Shown here: positions 1-12,483 of the stretch, piece by piece
Layout: each line of letters opens with the position of its first letter
Numbering within the stretch: the first letter of the stretch is position 1
Assembly: GCA_022747635.1 (NCBI GenBank)
Contig: JAKTNV010000077.1
Coordinates: 1,490,501 to 1,554,500, forward strand
Reading direction: 5' to 3'
DNA from: Hetaerina americana
Lineage: Eukaryota; Arthropoda; Insecta; Odonata; Calopterygidae
DNA length: 64,000 bases
Notes under the pieces: model-generated
Told to the model about the DNA's origin: nothing
What the model saw: only the letters and a program-made list of their open reading frames with translations
Databases searched by the model: none
Made by a program: the position numbers and the translations under genes

Positions 1-615
1 ATTTCCAAATAAAAATTCATATCCGTACCTGTTTCCGTATCGGCATCCGTATCCGCATCCGTGTGCGCATCTTTATCCACATCTTATTCCATATTTGCTT
101 CCGTTTATCCATCCAAAACAGTACTCGCATCCATATCAGCATCTAAATAGCATCTGCATCTGCCTCTGTATCCGTATCCGCATCCACATCGGTATCTGTA
201 TCAACATCCGTATCCGTAACCATATCCAAATCGGTATCCGTGTCTGGATCAGTTTGTGCATTCGTATCCGCTTTATAACCGTATCAACATTTGCATCCGC
301 ATATACTAACGAATCCATTTTCGCGTCGACATCCACATTCGTATGCGTATCAGCATATGTATCCACATGCGCATCCTTATTCGTATCCTCATCCGTAACC
401 GAATCCGTATCCGTACCTGCATCGGTATCCGCATCGGTTTCCGTATTCTTAAGAGATTTCGTGTCCGCAACATCAGCCGAATCTTTATCCGCATCCGTAT
501 CAGTTTTCGCATCCGGATATGTATCAGCATCCGCATCTATTTCCGTATCCGCATTAGCATCAGTATAAGCATGCGCATTCGCGTTTGTATCCGCATCCGT
601 ACCCACATACGAATC

Positions 616-852
616 AACACCCTCGAAACCTTTTTGTGGGAGCTTTTACAATCTTTTATTCAAATTTCAATCAAAGGGGGGTTATGGCACTTTTTACGTT
701 GAAAGGGGAAAAAAATTTATTCTAAAAATTGATTATTTGCTTTAAGAACACCTCAATTATATACTCTTAAGCATAAGAATGACGTTTTTGCATATTTTTC
801 GGGTGAATGTACACTTTTAAAATGTTTAAAACGGTTCCAAATAAGTACGTGA
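616..852 (-). repeat. AT-rich spacer S1
   Basis: A 237-bp island without hexamer periodicity. It begins with AACACCCTCGAAACCTTTTT and contains GGGGGGTTATGGCACTTTTT, AAAAATTGATTATTTGC, AAGAACACCTCAATTATA and GACGTTTTTGCATA before hexamers resume. It is the exact-register inverted partner of 4371-4607 and the direct copy of 33833-34069. Its function is unknown. Confidence 0.9.
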
Positions 853-990
853 TTTCGCATCCATATTCTCATCGTCATCCGAATTAAAATTTGTATCCGC
901 ATCGGTATCGCCATCTACATTTACATCCGCATTCGCATCCATATACGCATCCGTGACCTAATCCGTTTCCTTTTCCGTATTCATTTCCTT

Positions 991-3900
991 CTTTGTATTC
1001 CCATCCATATCCAAAACGCTATCCACTACCGCATTTCTATCCTAATCCCCATTAGTGTCCGCATTTGTACACGTCTCCGTTTCGGCATCCGTATCCGTAT
1101 CTAAACCCGCATCCGTAGCCGCATATATATCCGTGTCTGCTTTGGTATTCGCATCCGTATAAAGATCTGTATCCGCATCGATGACCGTTTCGAAGTATGC
1201 GTCCGTATTTGCATCGGCTTCCGTATCCATATCCGCATTCGTATCCGTCGCCGCATTAAGATCCGTATCCACTACGCATTCACATCTGTCTTCGCATCCG
1301 AATCCGCATCCATATCAAAAACCGTATCCGAATCCTTTTTAGCATGAGTATCCGTTCCTGTATCCGTATCAGTATTCCCATTCCTATCTAAAACCGTATC
1401 CACATCCGAATCCGCATTCTTATCAGCCTCTGCATCCGCATTCGTTTCCGCATCAGAATCCATATTAAAATCCAGATAAGTATTCATATCATCATCCGTA
1501 TCAATATGCGCATCCAGATCCGCATCTTTATTCGCATCCGTATCCGCAAGCTTATCTGTACCCCCATCGGTATCTGCATCCGCATCTCTAAACGAATCCG
1601 TATCCGTATTCGCATCCTAATCCGCAGCCGCGTCCATTACCGCATTCGCATCCGTCTAAGCATCTAAATTTCTCCCGTCTCTTTTTCCGCATCGGTATCG
1701 GCACCCGTATCCACAACCGCGTCTGTATCTTCATCCACATACGTAACCGCATCCGTATCCGTCTACTTTTACGCATTCGTTTCCGCATCAGTTATCCGCT
1801 TCGGAATGCGTACATGAATTCATATCCGTATACGCATCCGCTTTCACATCTGTGTTCGCATCCGCATCCGCATCTGTATTAACATCCGTGTCCTAACCCA
1901 TGTGCGTTTCGTATTCGTTTCCATTTCGGTATTTCCCTCCGTATCCGCATCGCTATCAGCATCCGCGTTTGTATCCGTATCCGCATCAGTGTCCACATTT
2001 GTACCCGCTTCTGTATAAGTATCCTTATCATCAAGCGCATCCTTATCCCTATCCTAATCCGCATCTTAATCCGCATATGTATCCGGTTCTTCGCCGGTTT
2101 TCTCATCCGTATCCGCATTTGGATCTGTATGCAAATCTACATCCGTATCCGCATGAGTACCCGTATCCGCATTCAAATCCATATGAGCTATGTATTCACA
2201 TATGTACCCACATCCGCATCTGTACCCAAATTTGTATCCGAATCAGTATTCACACCCGTGTCCCAATCCGTAAACGCTTCAGTATTCACATCAGGATCCG
2301 TAATTTTATCCATATCCGTATTCGCATCCGTATCTACATCCGCATCAGCATCTGCATCCTTATCCGTTTCAAAATATACATTTAAATTATATCCAAATTC
2401 GTTTACACAACCGTATCCGTATCCATATGAGCATGAATATACGCAGCGGTATCAGCATCCGCATCTGTATCCGTATCCGTATCCGTATTTTAATCAGTAT
2501 CTGCCACCTCATACGCCTCCGCATCCGAAATGGAATTGAAATGCGTATCAGTACAACATCCGATCCATAATTTAATCAATATCCACATCGGAATTCGTTA
2601 TTGCATAAGTGCCCGCATCCGTTTAAGAACCCGTATTCGCATCTATATCCGCCACCTCTTCTATATCTACATCTGGTTCCGCATCCGTGTCCGTTTCCGC
2701 ATCCGGATCTGCATCCGCATCCGTATCAAGATCCGTTTCCAAATATATATTCCCATTCGTGTCTGTATCCGCATCCAAATTGGCATCAAATCTGTGACTG
2801 TATCCGCATCCGTATAGGCATCGATATCCGTGTCCGCCTTAACATCCGTTTCTTCTGCAGGAATCGAATCGGTTTCACATCCATTTCCACATTCCTATCC
2901 ATATCCGTACCCGTACTGTTATCTGCATTCGTGTCCATAACCATATCTGGATTCGTATCAGCATCCGTATTTGCATTCGCATCCGTGTCTGCTTCCTCAT
3001 CCGCATCCACATTCGCATCTTGCTCCGCATTCGTATCCATTTCCGCATCCGGGTATTCATCCGGATTCGCCTCTGTATCAGCATCATAATCTCCATCCGT
3101 AACCGTATCTACATTCACAACCTCATCCTAATTCCCTTCCGAATTACCAAATGTATCCATATCAATTGCCGCATCCGTATCCACATTCGTATTCACATCC
3201 GGAACTGCATCCATCTTTGCGTCCATATCCGTACCCGCTTATGCATGCGCATTCGCATCGGTATCAGCGTATTAATCTTAACCGTATCTTCAGCCGAACC
3301 CGTATTGGCATCGGTATCCATACCCGTAACACATCCGTACTAAATTGGCATTCGTATCCGCATCCTGATCCGCTTCCGCACCCGCATCAGCATCCATATT
3401 TCTATCCACATCCATATCTGCCTCCGTATTCGTATCCACATCCACATCACCATTCGTATCAGTGTCAGCATCCTTTTTCGCATCCACGTCCATATCAATA
3501 TTTTTTTTCCTCATACATATCCGCATCGGAATCCGTATCCGTAACAAAATCCATAACACCAATCGCATCCCTGTCCGCAACACTTTCCGTATTTGCATCC
3601 GTATCCACACCCGTATCTGTTTCCCCATCAGAGGTCGTTCTGCACCCGTAATTATTTCCGCATACTTGTTCTTATCCGTATCCCCATCGATATCTGCATC
3701 CGCACCTGTGTACGTATGCGTATTCGCAACCGAATCCGTACCCTTATCGGTTTCTGTATCTACATAGGTGTCCGTATCTGTATCGGATTCTGCATCCGTA
3801 TCCGGATCCGTATACGTATCCCTATCCGCAACCATTTATATATCCGTATTCGAATTAGCATTGGAATTTGCATCCGTATCCGCATTCGCATCCGAATATG

Positions 3901-4232
3901 TATCCACATTTGTATCCGTATCCACATCATTAACCTTTTTTGTATCCATATTTTCATCTGTATCCGCAACCGTATCCAGCCCAGTGACCCCATTGGAATC
4001 AGTATCCGCGTCAGTATCTGCGTTCGCAATTTCATCTGCACCCCAATCCGCATCTGATTACATAACCGCTTCCTTTTGCAAATCTACATAGAATCCGCAT
4101 CCTCATACTTATCCTTATCCGTTTCCGTAACCGAAACCACATCTGTATACGTATTCGTATACGTAACCGCTTGTTTATCCGCTTGTGCAATTAGTTCCGC
4201 ATCTTTATCCGCATCCGTTTCCGCGAATGGAA
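991..4232 (-). repeat. Loop 1, copy 1
   Basis: About 3.24 kb of GTATCC-oriented array between the two inverted arms, without an inverted partner and without a spacer. The inner junction at 4221-4240 changes orientation within a few bases (CCGCG followed by AATGGAAAAGG). Islands seen here (I2 type near 1258 and 2190, GCCACCTCTTC near 2650, TCAGAGGTCG near 3630) show it derives from the same ancestral units as the arms. Confidence 0.9.
3621..3645 (-). repeat. Non-hexamer island I1
   Basis: Reverse complement reads GTGCAGAACGACCTCTGATG followed by GGGAA, a run that departs from the hexamer. The same motif recurs, diverged, at 10871-10892, 15519-15544, 27421-27443, 36838-36862, 44107-44128, 48755-48780 and 60654-60676. 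Confidence 0.78.
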
Positions 4233-4370
4233 AAGGAAACGAATACGGAAAAGGAAACGGATTAGGTCACGGATGCGTATATAGATGCGAATGCGGATGT
4301 AAATGTAGATGGCGATACCGATGCGGATACAAAGTTTAATTAGGATGAAGATGAGAATATGGATGCGAAA

Positions 4371-4607
4371 TTAGGTACTTATTTGGAACCGTTTTAAACA
4401 TTTTAAAAGTGTACATTTACCCGAAAAATATGCAAAAACGTCATTCTTATAATTAAGAGTATATAATTGAGGTGTTCTTAAAGCAAATAATCAATTTTTA
4501 GAATAAATTTTTTTCCCGTTTCAACGTAAAAAGTGCCATAACCCCCCTTTGATTGAAATTTGAATAAAATATTGTAAAAGCTCCCACAAAAAGGTTTCGA
4601 GGGTGTT
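4371..4607 (+). repeat. AT-rich spacer S2 (inverted partner of S1)
   Basis: Reverse-complement homologue of 616-852. It contains TATAATTAAGAGTATATAAT, then ATTGAGGTGTTC, TCAATTTTTAGAATAAA, a poly-T run and AAAAAGTGCCATAACCCC. A TATA-like stretch is present at about 4446-4468, but nothing downstream suggests a transcript. Confidence 0.9.
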
Positions 4608-6035
4608 GATTCGTATGTGGATACGGATGCGGGTACAAACCCGAATGCGCATGCGTATACTGATGCTAATGCGGATACGGAAATAGATGCGGATGCGGAT
4701 ACATATCCGGATGCGGAAACTAATACGGATGCGGATAAAGATTCGGCTGATGTTGCGGACACGAAATCTCTTAAGAATACGGAAACCGATGCGGATACCG
4801 ATGCAGGTACGGATACGGATTCGGTTACGGATGAGGATACGAATAAGGATGCGCATGTGGATACATATGCTGATACGCATACGAATGTGGATGTCGACGC
4901 GAAAATGGATTCGTTAGTATATGCGGATGCAAATGTTGATACGGTTATAAAGCGGATACGAATGCACAAACTGATCCAGACACGGATACCGATTTGGATA
5001 TGGTTACGGATACGGATGTTGATACAGATACCGATGTGGATGCGGATACGGATACAGAGGCAGATGCAGATGCTATTTAGATGCTGATATGGATGCGAGT
5101 ACTGTTTTGGATGGATAAACGGAAGCAAATATGGATAAAGATGTGGATAAAGATGCGCACACGGATGCGGATACGGATGCCGATACGGAAACAGGTACGG
5201 ATATGAATTTTTATTTGGAAATGTCTCTGAAAGTAGATAAGCAGGAATGTCCGAAAAAGGATACGGATGTGGATACAAATGCGGTTTCGTATACGGATGG
5301 GGATACGGATGTGGAAACGGATGCGGAAGCGGATAAGATATTGATGCGAAAGCAGATTCCGATGCGGTTTCGTACACGGATGTGGATAGGGATGCGGATG
5401 TAAATGCCGATGCAGATACGGAATGAACCCGGATACGGATTCGGACACGGAGGCCAATACGGATTCGGACAAGGAGGGAGATACGGATGATTATAGATAT
5501 GAAAATTCAGTTTTTATTACTGATGTGAATGCAGATACGGATATGGATATAGATTTGCATGGATACGGATGGAAATTCGCATGCGGATATGCGGATGTGT
5601 GTATCGGTGAAATGCGGATATGGTTAGGGAAACGTATACGTATACGGAGGTGAATACGGATGCAAATGCGGATACGGACATGGGTTACGATACGAATGCC
5701 GATACCGATACAGATAAGGATGCGGATATGAAATCGGATGCCAATTCGGATACGGAGACGGATATATTTGCAGATGCGGATGCATACAGATTCGCATACG
5801 AATGTGGATGCGGTTGCGAAAATAGATAGGTATGCGGACACGTAAACGGAAACGGATGCGGATGCATAAACGGAAGTGGATACGAATGCAGATACGGATG
5901 TTGATGCAGATGCAGCTGCTGAAGCGAATGTTGATACGGATACGAATGTGGAAACGGATACGGATGCCGATAACGATAACAATACGTATGCTGTTACGGA
6001 TACGAATGCGGGTATAAATCAGCATTACTGCATTA

Positions 6036-6129
6036 ATACCCGTATCCGCTTCCATATCAACATCCTTATCGGCATCCTCATCATTGTATGTTTGCGCATC
6101 GGTATCCATTTCCGGGTTCGTATCCTTTA
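6036..6129 (-). repeat. Reversed hexamer patch next to spacer S3
   Basis: About 94 bp in which the array reads GTATCCGCTTCC, CATCCTTATC, GCATCGGTATCC and TTTCCGGGTTCGTATCC. It sits inside a GGATAC domain and directly abuts spacer S3. Confidence 0.9.
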
Positions 6130-6448
6130 CAACATATATTATCATTTAACACAAGAAACCCAAAATTTATGCTACATGACCAAAAATAAAGAAGAAAATA
6201 ATTAGGTCAAAAATTTCAATACTGTTAAATGTGTACAATATACCAAAGATATGCAAAAAATGTCTTTCTATTTAAATGTAAGGTAAAGTAAGTGAGTGAA
6301 TGCTTGAGATATTCTAAAGGCATTAATTACTTCCATTTTTAGAATTTTTAATTTTTATCATTTTACCATGAAAAGTGCCAGCCCCCTTGGCTTCCATTCG
6401 TAATAAATCGTAAAAAATAACACCAAAAGGTTTCGAAGGTGCTAATAC
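6130..6448 (+). repeat. AT-rich spacer S3
   Basis: About 319 bp, the longest spacer class. It begins after a reversed hexamer patch and ends AACACCAAAAGGTTTCGAAG. The core includes GTGAATGCTTGAGATATTC, CCATTTTTAGAATTTTTAA, CATGAAAAGTGCCAGCCCCC and CTTGGCTTCC. Its partners are 31998-32315 (inverted) and 39365-39683 (direct). Confidence 0.9.
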
Positions 6449-7850
6449 GAATGTGGATACGGATGCAGATACGGATGCGGATACCGGCGTGCATGCGGAA
6501 ACAGATGCGGAAATGATAGCGGAAGAAGATACTGATGTAATTGTAGATTCAGATGCGAAAGTGGATACGGATGCGAATAGGGTTGAGGATGCGGAAAAGG
6601 AAAAATTAGATAATATAGACGGCAATGGGGATACGTATTAGGATGCGGATATGGTTAAGTATGCGGATATAAATGGGGATGCTAGGGCGGATTCAGATAT
6701 CGATACAGTTGCACTTGTGGATGCAGATGAGGATATGGATACGGATGCGGATACGAACGCGGATATCAATGCGGTTACGGATACGAATCAGGATGTGTCT
6801 TGGAAACGGAAAACGATGCGGATATGGACGCTAATGCCGATTCCGATGCTTATACGGATGTGGATACTGATGCGGATATGGATGAGGAAATGGATACGGA
6901 TACCGATGTGGGCACGGAAGTGGATACGAAAATGGATGCCATTGCGGATACGGATGCTGATGCGGGTACGAATACGTATTCAGATACGTTGTGGATAGTA
7001 ATATGGATGCTGTTAAAATTACGGAAGTTGACCTGGAAGCCAACACGGATGCGGATTCTTATGAGGATACCTATGCGGATACGGATGAGGATACGTATGC
7101 GGATACGGATGAGGATACGTCTTGCAGAGACATATGAATTCAGATGTGAAAATGGATATGAATGCGGATACGGATAGGGAACCTGATGCCAATAAGGATG
7201 TGGATGCAGATACGGATGCGAATTTGAAAACGGATGTGTATACAGATGCGATTTATTATGCGCATTATGCAGATATGAATACTTAGCGTATCGGATCTGA
7301 ATGCGGATACGGATACGCATGCGGACTCGGATACGGAATCCCAAGTGGATGCGGATGCAGATTAGGGAACGGATACCGATGCATATGCAGATTCGTATTC
7401 GGATGCGGATGCCGACGCAGATACGGATACATATGTGGATACGGATACGGTTTGGTATACGGAAACGAATTCGGTAACGGATACATATGCGGATGCGAAC
7501 TTGGGGGGGAATTCGGATATTCATACGGCAATGCTCAGAAATTAGGACACGGATATTGATGCGGATTCGGATGCCAGACAGATTTTAATTTGGACGAGTA
7601 AATTGATCAGAATGCGGATTCAGATACGGATGCGGATACAGATGGGATTTATCATGCGGATTAGGATACTGGTGTGACATTATAAACGGATACGGATTTC
7701 GATACGGAAGCGGATATAAATCCGGAATACAGATGCGAATACAGATGGTATTTATCATGCAGATTAGGATACAAATGCGAATTTATATACGGATATGGAT
7801 TACGATACGTAAGCGGATGTAGATCCGGAAGCGAAACGCATACGGATTCG

Positions 7851-7883
7851 GAACCAGATATGAATGCGGAAGAGGTGGCGGAT
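7851..7883 (+). repeat. Non-hexamer island I3 (ACCAGAT ... GAGGTGGCGGAT)
   Basis: GAACCAGATATG followed by GAAGAGGTGGCGGATCC. The same pair in the same order occurs inverted at 2646-2680 and 30558-30592, and in weaker form at 9075-9112. Partial forms with only the GAGGTGGC half lie near 13125, 17747 and 20059. Confidence 0.75.
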
Positions 7884-9559
7884 CCGGATGCGAATACGAA
7901 TCGGGTTCGGATACGGATGCGGATGCTGATGCGGATACTGTACGGATACGCATTCGGATTCTTACACGGAAACCATTGCCGATACGGATGCAGACTCTGA
8001 AACCGATTCTTATTAGGATACAGGCTCATATACGGATGCAGGTATACACGCAGATACGGATACATATGCGGATTAAGATGCGGATTTGGATACGGATGCG
8101 AATGCGGATACAGATGCTGATATGAATGACGTAAAAATTGGGGTCCCTGATGCAGATACGAATACATATATACGTCAGACATATATGCGTCTAGCAATGC
8201 GGATAGAGAGTGGAATTCAGATATGGATTTGGAAACGGACACGGAAAAGGACACGGATACGAATAGAAATATAAATGCCAATTTAGATGCGAATTCCGTT
8301 TGGAATGCGGATGTTGATACAAATGCAAATACAGATACGAATACGGATACTGTTGCAGATACGGATATCAATGCGGATATGGATTCATATATGGATTCAA
8401 ATACGGATGTGGATACGGATACGGATGCATATGCAGATACAGATGCGGATACGCATTTGTATAGGGATACAATTGCTGAAACGGATAAGAAGCGGATACG
8501 GATGGCGACACAGATGCCAATGCGGATTCGGATACCGATTTAAATACGGCTACGGATGCGGATGCGGACACAGATGTGAATGCGCAGCGGATACGGTTAT
8601 GAAAGCGGACATTGATACGCAAGCGGATTCGGATACAGAAACAGATAGCTATACGAATACAGATTTAGAAACAAATACTGATGCAAATTAAGATTCGTAG
8701 GCGAATCTGGAAATCGACACATATACAGAAACATGCGGATACGGAATTGTGTTTGGATACGGATAAAGATGCAGATACGGATGCTGATAACAATTCTGAT
8801 ATAGATGACGCGACAAATGTGGACACTGATGCGGATACGGATACATATGTGGATGCGGATAGCTATATGGATACGGATGGGAAATCTGATGAGGAAACAA
8901 AAACGGACATTGATTAAGACACGGATACGGATGCGTAAACGAATGCGGATACGGATGCCAGAGATGTTAATTCAGATGTGGAAATTTATTAAAATTAAGC
9001 AAAAGATACGGATGCTGATTTTTATACGGACTTAAATGTAGATACGATTTATAATGCGGAATAGGAAACGGATGAGAAACCAGATGGAAATGCGGAAGAT
9101 GTGGTGGATTCGGATGCGAAGACGAATAAGGGTTTAGATACGGGTGCAAGTACTAATGCGGCTCCTAATGCGGATACGGATTCCGATGCGAATAAGGATG
9201 TAGATTTTGATACGGCTTCGGATGAGGAAGTCATATCAAATACGGTTGGGGATGAGGTTGCGGATACCAATCGGAATACCGAAACAGATGCGAATACTAA
9301 TGCGGACACGCATACCGAAGCTGATATGGATTCCCATTTGGATACGGATATGGATGTGGATTTGTATACGGATGAAATTTTAAATACGGATGCTGATGCG
9401 GAACGGGTGCGGAAGCAGATTTTGATACGGCAGAAGATACGGATGACATTTAGCGTTTTGATAGGAATACGGATACTGATACGTATACAGAAGCCGATAC
9501 AAATAGGGACTCGGATGTAAATACAAAGTCGCATACGGATTAAAATAGGGATGCGGACA

Positions 9560-9596
9560 CAGATGTGAATGCATAGCGGATACGGATCTGAATGCG
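9560..9596 (+). repeat. Non-hexamer island I2 (GTGAATGCATAGCGG ... GGATCTGAATGCG)
   Basis: A phase-shifting island with ACAGATGTGAATGCATAGCG then GATACGGATCTGAATGCG. Related copies lie near 7275, 8576, 11944 and 15834 on this strand, near 1258 and 2190 inverted, and in every left and right arm copy. Neighbouring copies are 930-1300 bp apart where arrays are uninterrupted. This suggests an old ~1-kb repeat unit. Confidence 0.75.
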
Positions 9597-11667
9597 CATA
9601 CGAATACGCATGCGGATATGGAAACCGATGCGGAGGCGTGTGTATATTTTGAAACGGATAACGATGCGGATGCAGATTTGTATACGGATGCGGACATCGA
9701 CGCAGATGCGAATACATATGCGGATACGAATGTGAATTTGGATACGGATGCGTATACGGGTGCTTATACGGATACTGATACGGATTGGGGTATAAATGCA
9801 GCTACTGATGTGGATACGGATACAAATACGGATGCGGATAGCGATGCGGATACGGAGGTAAAGGATATGGAAACGGACAAGGATTAGGACACGGGAGGGG
9901 ATATGGATGCCAATGCGGATGCGGATACAGATTTCAATGTGGATACGGTCGCAAATGCCGTTACGCATTTGAAGGCGGATACGGATTGGAAAATGGATGC
10001 AGATGAGGAGACGGATACGGATGCGGTTACGTATGTGGATAGAATACAGAGGCGTATGCGTATACCATACAGATACCGATACAGATAGGGATACGAATAC
10101 GGATGTGAATGCCGATACGGATACGAAAGTGAATGCCGATACGGATACATATGCGGATATGGATGCAAAAGAGGATACCGATGCGGATAACGAAGCCAAT
10201 TTTGATACGAATGCGATATAAGGATGCAAAATCAAATACTGATTTGGAAACGGATACTGATGCGGACACAAATGCGAATGTGATTGCGGAAGAGTATGCG
10301 TATGCGCATAAGGATGGGGTTGTGGAACAAGATACCGATGCGGATACGGATTAGGATAAGGATGCGAATGCGGATGCTGAAACGGATGCAAATGCGGATA
10401 TGAACGGAGATGGGAATACCGATGCAGATGCGAATTTGGATGCCGATTAGGATACGGATGTTAATCAAATTATGGTGCGGAAAAGTATAGAGATGAGGAG
10501 GGATGCAAATGTGGATGTGGTTGAGGATTCTGAACAAGTTACTAATGCGGATACAGAAGCGGTTACGTTTACGAATGCAGATACAGCTGCGGTAATGTAT
10601 ACATATGCAGACACGGTTACGGCAATGGATTCGGCTAAGAATAAGGATGCGGAAAATATGTAGATGAGGAAAAGGAGGCTGTTTCGTATGTAAATGCAGA
10701 ACCCTATGGAGGTACAGAAACTAATGCGGATGCGGATTTGTTGCGGGGACGGATACATATACAGATGCCGATGTGGATTTGAATGCGGGTACGGATACAT
10801 ATACAGATGCGGAGGAAGATACCGATTGAGATATGGATATGGATACGATTGTGGAATGGATACGAATATGGAATGACTTCTGATGGGAAAACAGATACGA
10901 AACGAATACGGATACCGATGTGGATTTGGATGCAAATACAGATAAGGATGCGGACAGGAATGTGAATAGAGATACGGATACCTAGGTTGATATGGATGCG
11001 GATACTAATGCAGAGAAGGATGCCGATGCGGATATGTATGGAGAAATTGATACAGATATGGATAAAGATACAGATGCGGATGCGAAACGGATGCTGATGC
11101 GAATAGGGATGCAGATGCGGATACGGATAAGAATATGGATGCTGATTCGTAACGAATGGGAAAAGGATTCGGATACGGATGCGGATAGAGATGCCAAACA
11201 GATTTGAATTCGGATTTGGAAATCGATCTAAATGCTGTTACACATACGGTTTTGGATTATGATTCTAATTCGAATATGGATTCACATTCGGTTGCGGGAT
11301 TTGGAGAAGAAGACAGATACGGATGCTGTTACGTATGTGGATGCGTATACGGATAGGGATACCGATGCGGATTAGGATACGGGTACGAATGTGAATGCCG
11401 ATACGGATATTAATGCGGATATGGATGCAAAAGAGGATACCGAGGCGGATACAGAAGCCAATCCATGCGATGAAATAAACGGATGCGAAATAAAATACTT
11501 ATGTGGAAACAATTACGGATGCGGACAAAAATGCGAATGTGGAAGCGGATGAATATGCGGATACGCATGAGGATGGGGTTGCGGCACAAGATACCGATGC
11601 GGATACCGAAACGAATTTTTATGCGAATGAGCTTACGGATGCGAAATCAGATACTCTTGTGGAAACG

Positions 11668-11842
11668 TAATAATTGTAAACGTGTGCATTGTAAACATTG
11701 TAAAGGTGTTTAAATTATGAAAAGACGTCATTCTTTTGTTTTAAAGTAAATGATTGAGGTGTTTTCAAGGCATAAAATCCATTTTTAGAAATTCGATTTT
11801 TCTCATTTCACCTTGAGAAGTGCCATTCCTCCCATGGAATAT
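11668..11842 (+). repeat. AT-rich spacer S4
   Basis: About 175 bp. It starts with GTAAACGTGTGCATTGTAAA-type repeats (GTAAAC and GTAAAGGT), then has GACGTCATTCTTTTG, TGATTGAGGTGTTTTC, CATTTTTAGAAATTCGA and TTTCACCTTGAGAAGTGCCA. It ends near CCCATGGAATATTG. It lacks the AACACC...GGTTTCGA end of the longer spacers. Confidence 0.88.
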
Positions 11843-12483
11843 TGATGCTGATACGGATACAGAAGCTGATAAGGATGGAGACTTGGATGCAAATACGGAT
11901 TTGGATACGGATTGAAATACGAATGCGCACACGGATGCAGACACAGATATGAATGCATAGTGGATACGGATCTAAATACAGATACAGAAACGCATGTGGA
12001 TACGGATTCATATAAGGACGCTAAATCCGACGCAGGTACGAATACATATGCGAATACGGATGTAGATTTTGATGCGGATACGGATGCGGATACGAGTGCT
12101 CATACGGATACTGATACTCATGACGCAACAACTGAGGACACAGATGCGGATTCGGATACATACGTAAATGCGGATAACGCTGCGGAAAAAGAAGTAAATA
12201 AGGATATGGAAACGGACCCGGATTAGAACACGGATTTAAATACGGATGCGAATAGAGATGTGAATGCGGATGCGGATACGGATGCGAAAGCCGGTACGCA
12301 TTCAGTAGCGAATACGGATGCAGAAACGAATTCGGATACGGATGCGGATACGGATTCGAATATGGATGCGGATGAGAATATGGATGCGCACAAGGATGAT
12401 GTTGCGGAAAAAGATAAAGTGGCGGATATAAAAGCAGATTTTGATGCGGATAAATAAAGAGATGCGAAATCAACAATTGATGC

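Larger units (their letters stand above)
1..4232 (-). repeat. GATRCG hexamer satellite, GTATCC orientation, domain 1
   Basis: The plus strand reads as degenerate GTATCC/GCATCC hexamers throughout except for one AT-rich spacer at 616-852. Positions 1-990 are the inner end of a left arm, whose inverted partner lies at 4233-5222 (paired positions sum to 5223). Positions 991-4232 form loop 1, which has no inverted partner in the window. The loop carries short non-hexamer islands, such as the GCCACCTCTTC island near 2646-2680 and the TCAGAGGTCG island near 3621-3645. Most variants keep a 3-base or 6-base phase. Open frames of up to 181 codons occur in all six frames here, and none has features beyond the hexamer translation, so I call no gene. 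Confidence 0.95.

Noticed and set aside
616..852. Spacer as an inserted MITE or other DNA transposon
   Set aside because: I could find no terminal inverted repeats or target-site duplications, and its orientation is fixed relative to the array, which argues for co-amplification. Not excluded for the ancestral event.
4233..4233. GC-skew reversal as a bacterial replication origin
   Set aside because: The skew comes from hexamer orientation, not from replication strand bias. No dnaA-like boxes or genes are present.
4371..4607. Spacer as a promoter with TATA box (AGTATATAAT)
   Set aside because: TATA-like strings are expected in AT-rich DNA. No downstream gene or transcript evidence exists, and the string is not conserved in other spacers.
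4617..5087. Asp-Thr-Asp-Ala repeats resembling calcium-binding (thrombospondin type 3 or dockerin-like) repeats
   Set aside because: The D-x-D pattern is forced by GAT every six bases. The conserved glycine and spacing of those domains are absent, and frames stop often at TAG/TAA.
4478..5377. 299-codon open frame ending in a non-repetitive tail
   Set aside because: The tail is simply the translated spacer S2, and the body is hexamer translation. Its counterparts in other copies change length with small indels.
6630..9890. Recurrent GGATTAGGA hexamer variants as telomere-like sequence
   Set aside because: Single scattered variants, never a tandem run of TTAGGG, TTAGG or TTAGGC. Best explained as array variants.
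9540..10391. 283-codon open frame on the minus strand
   Set aside because: Mixed YPHP/SASV/IRIR blocks from the satellite, with equally long frames overlapping on the other strand.
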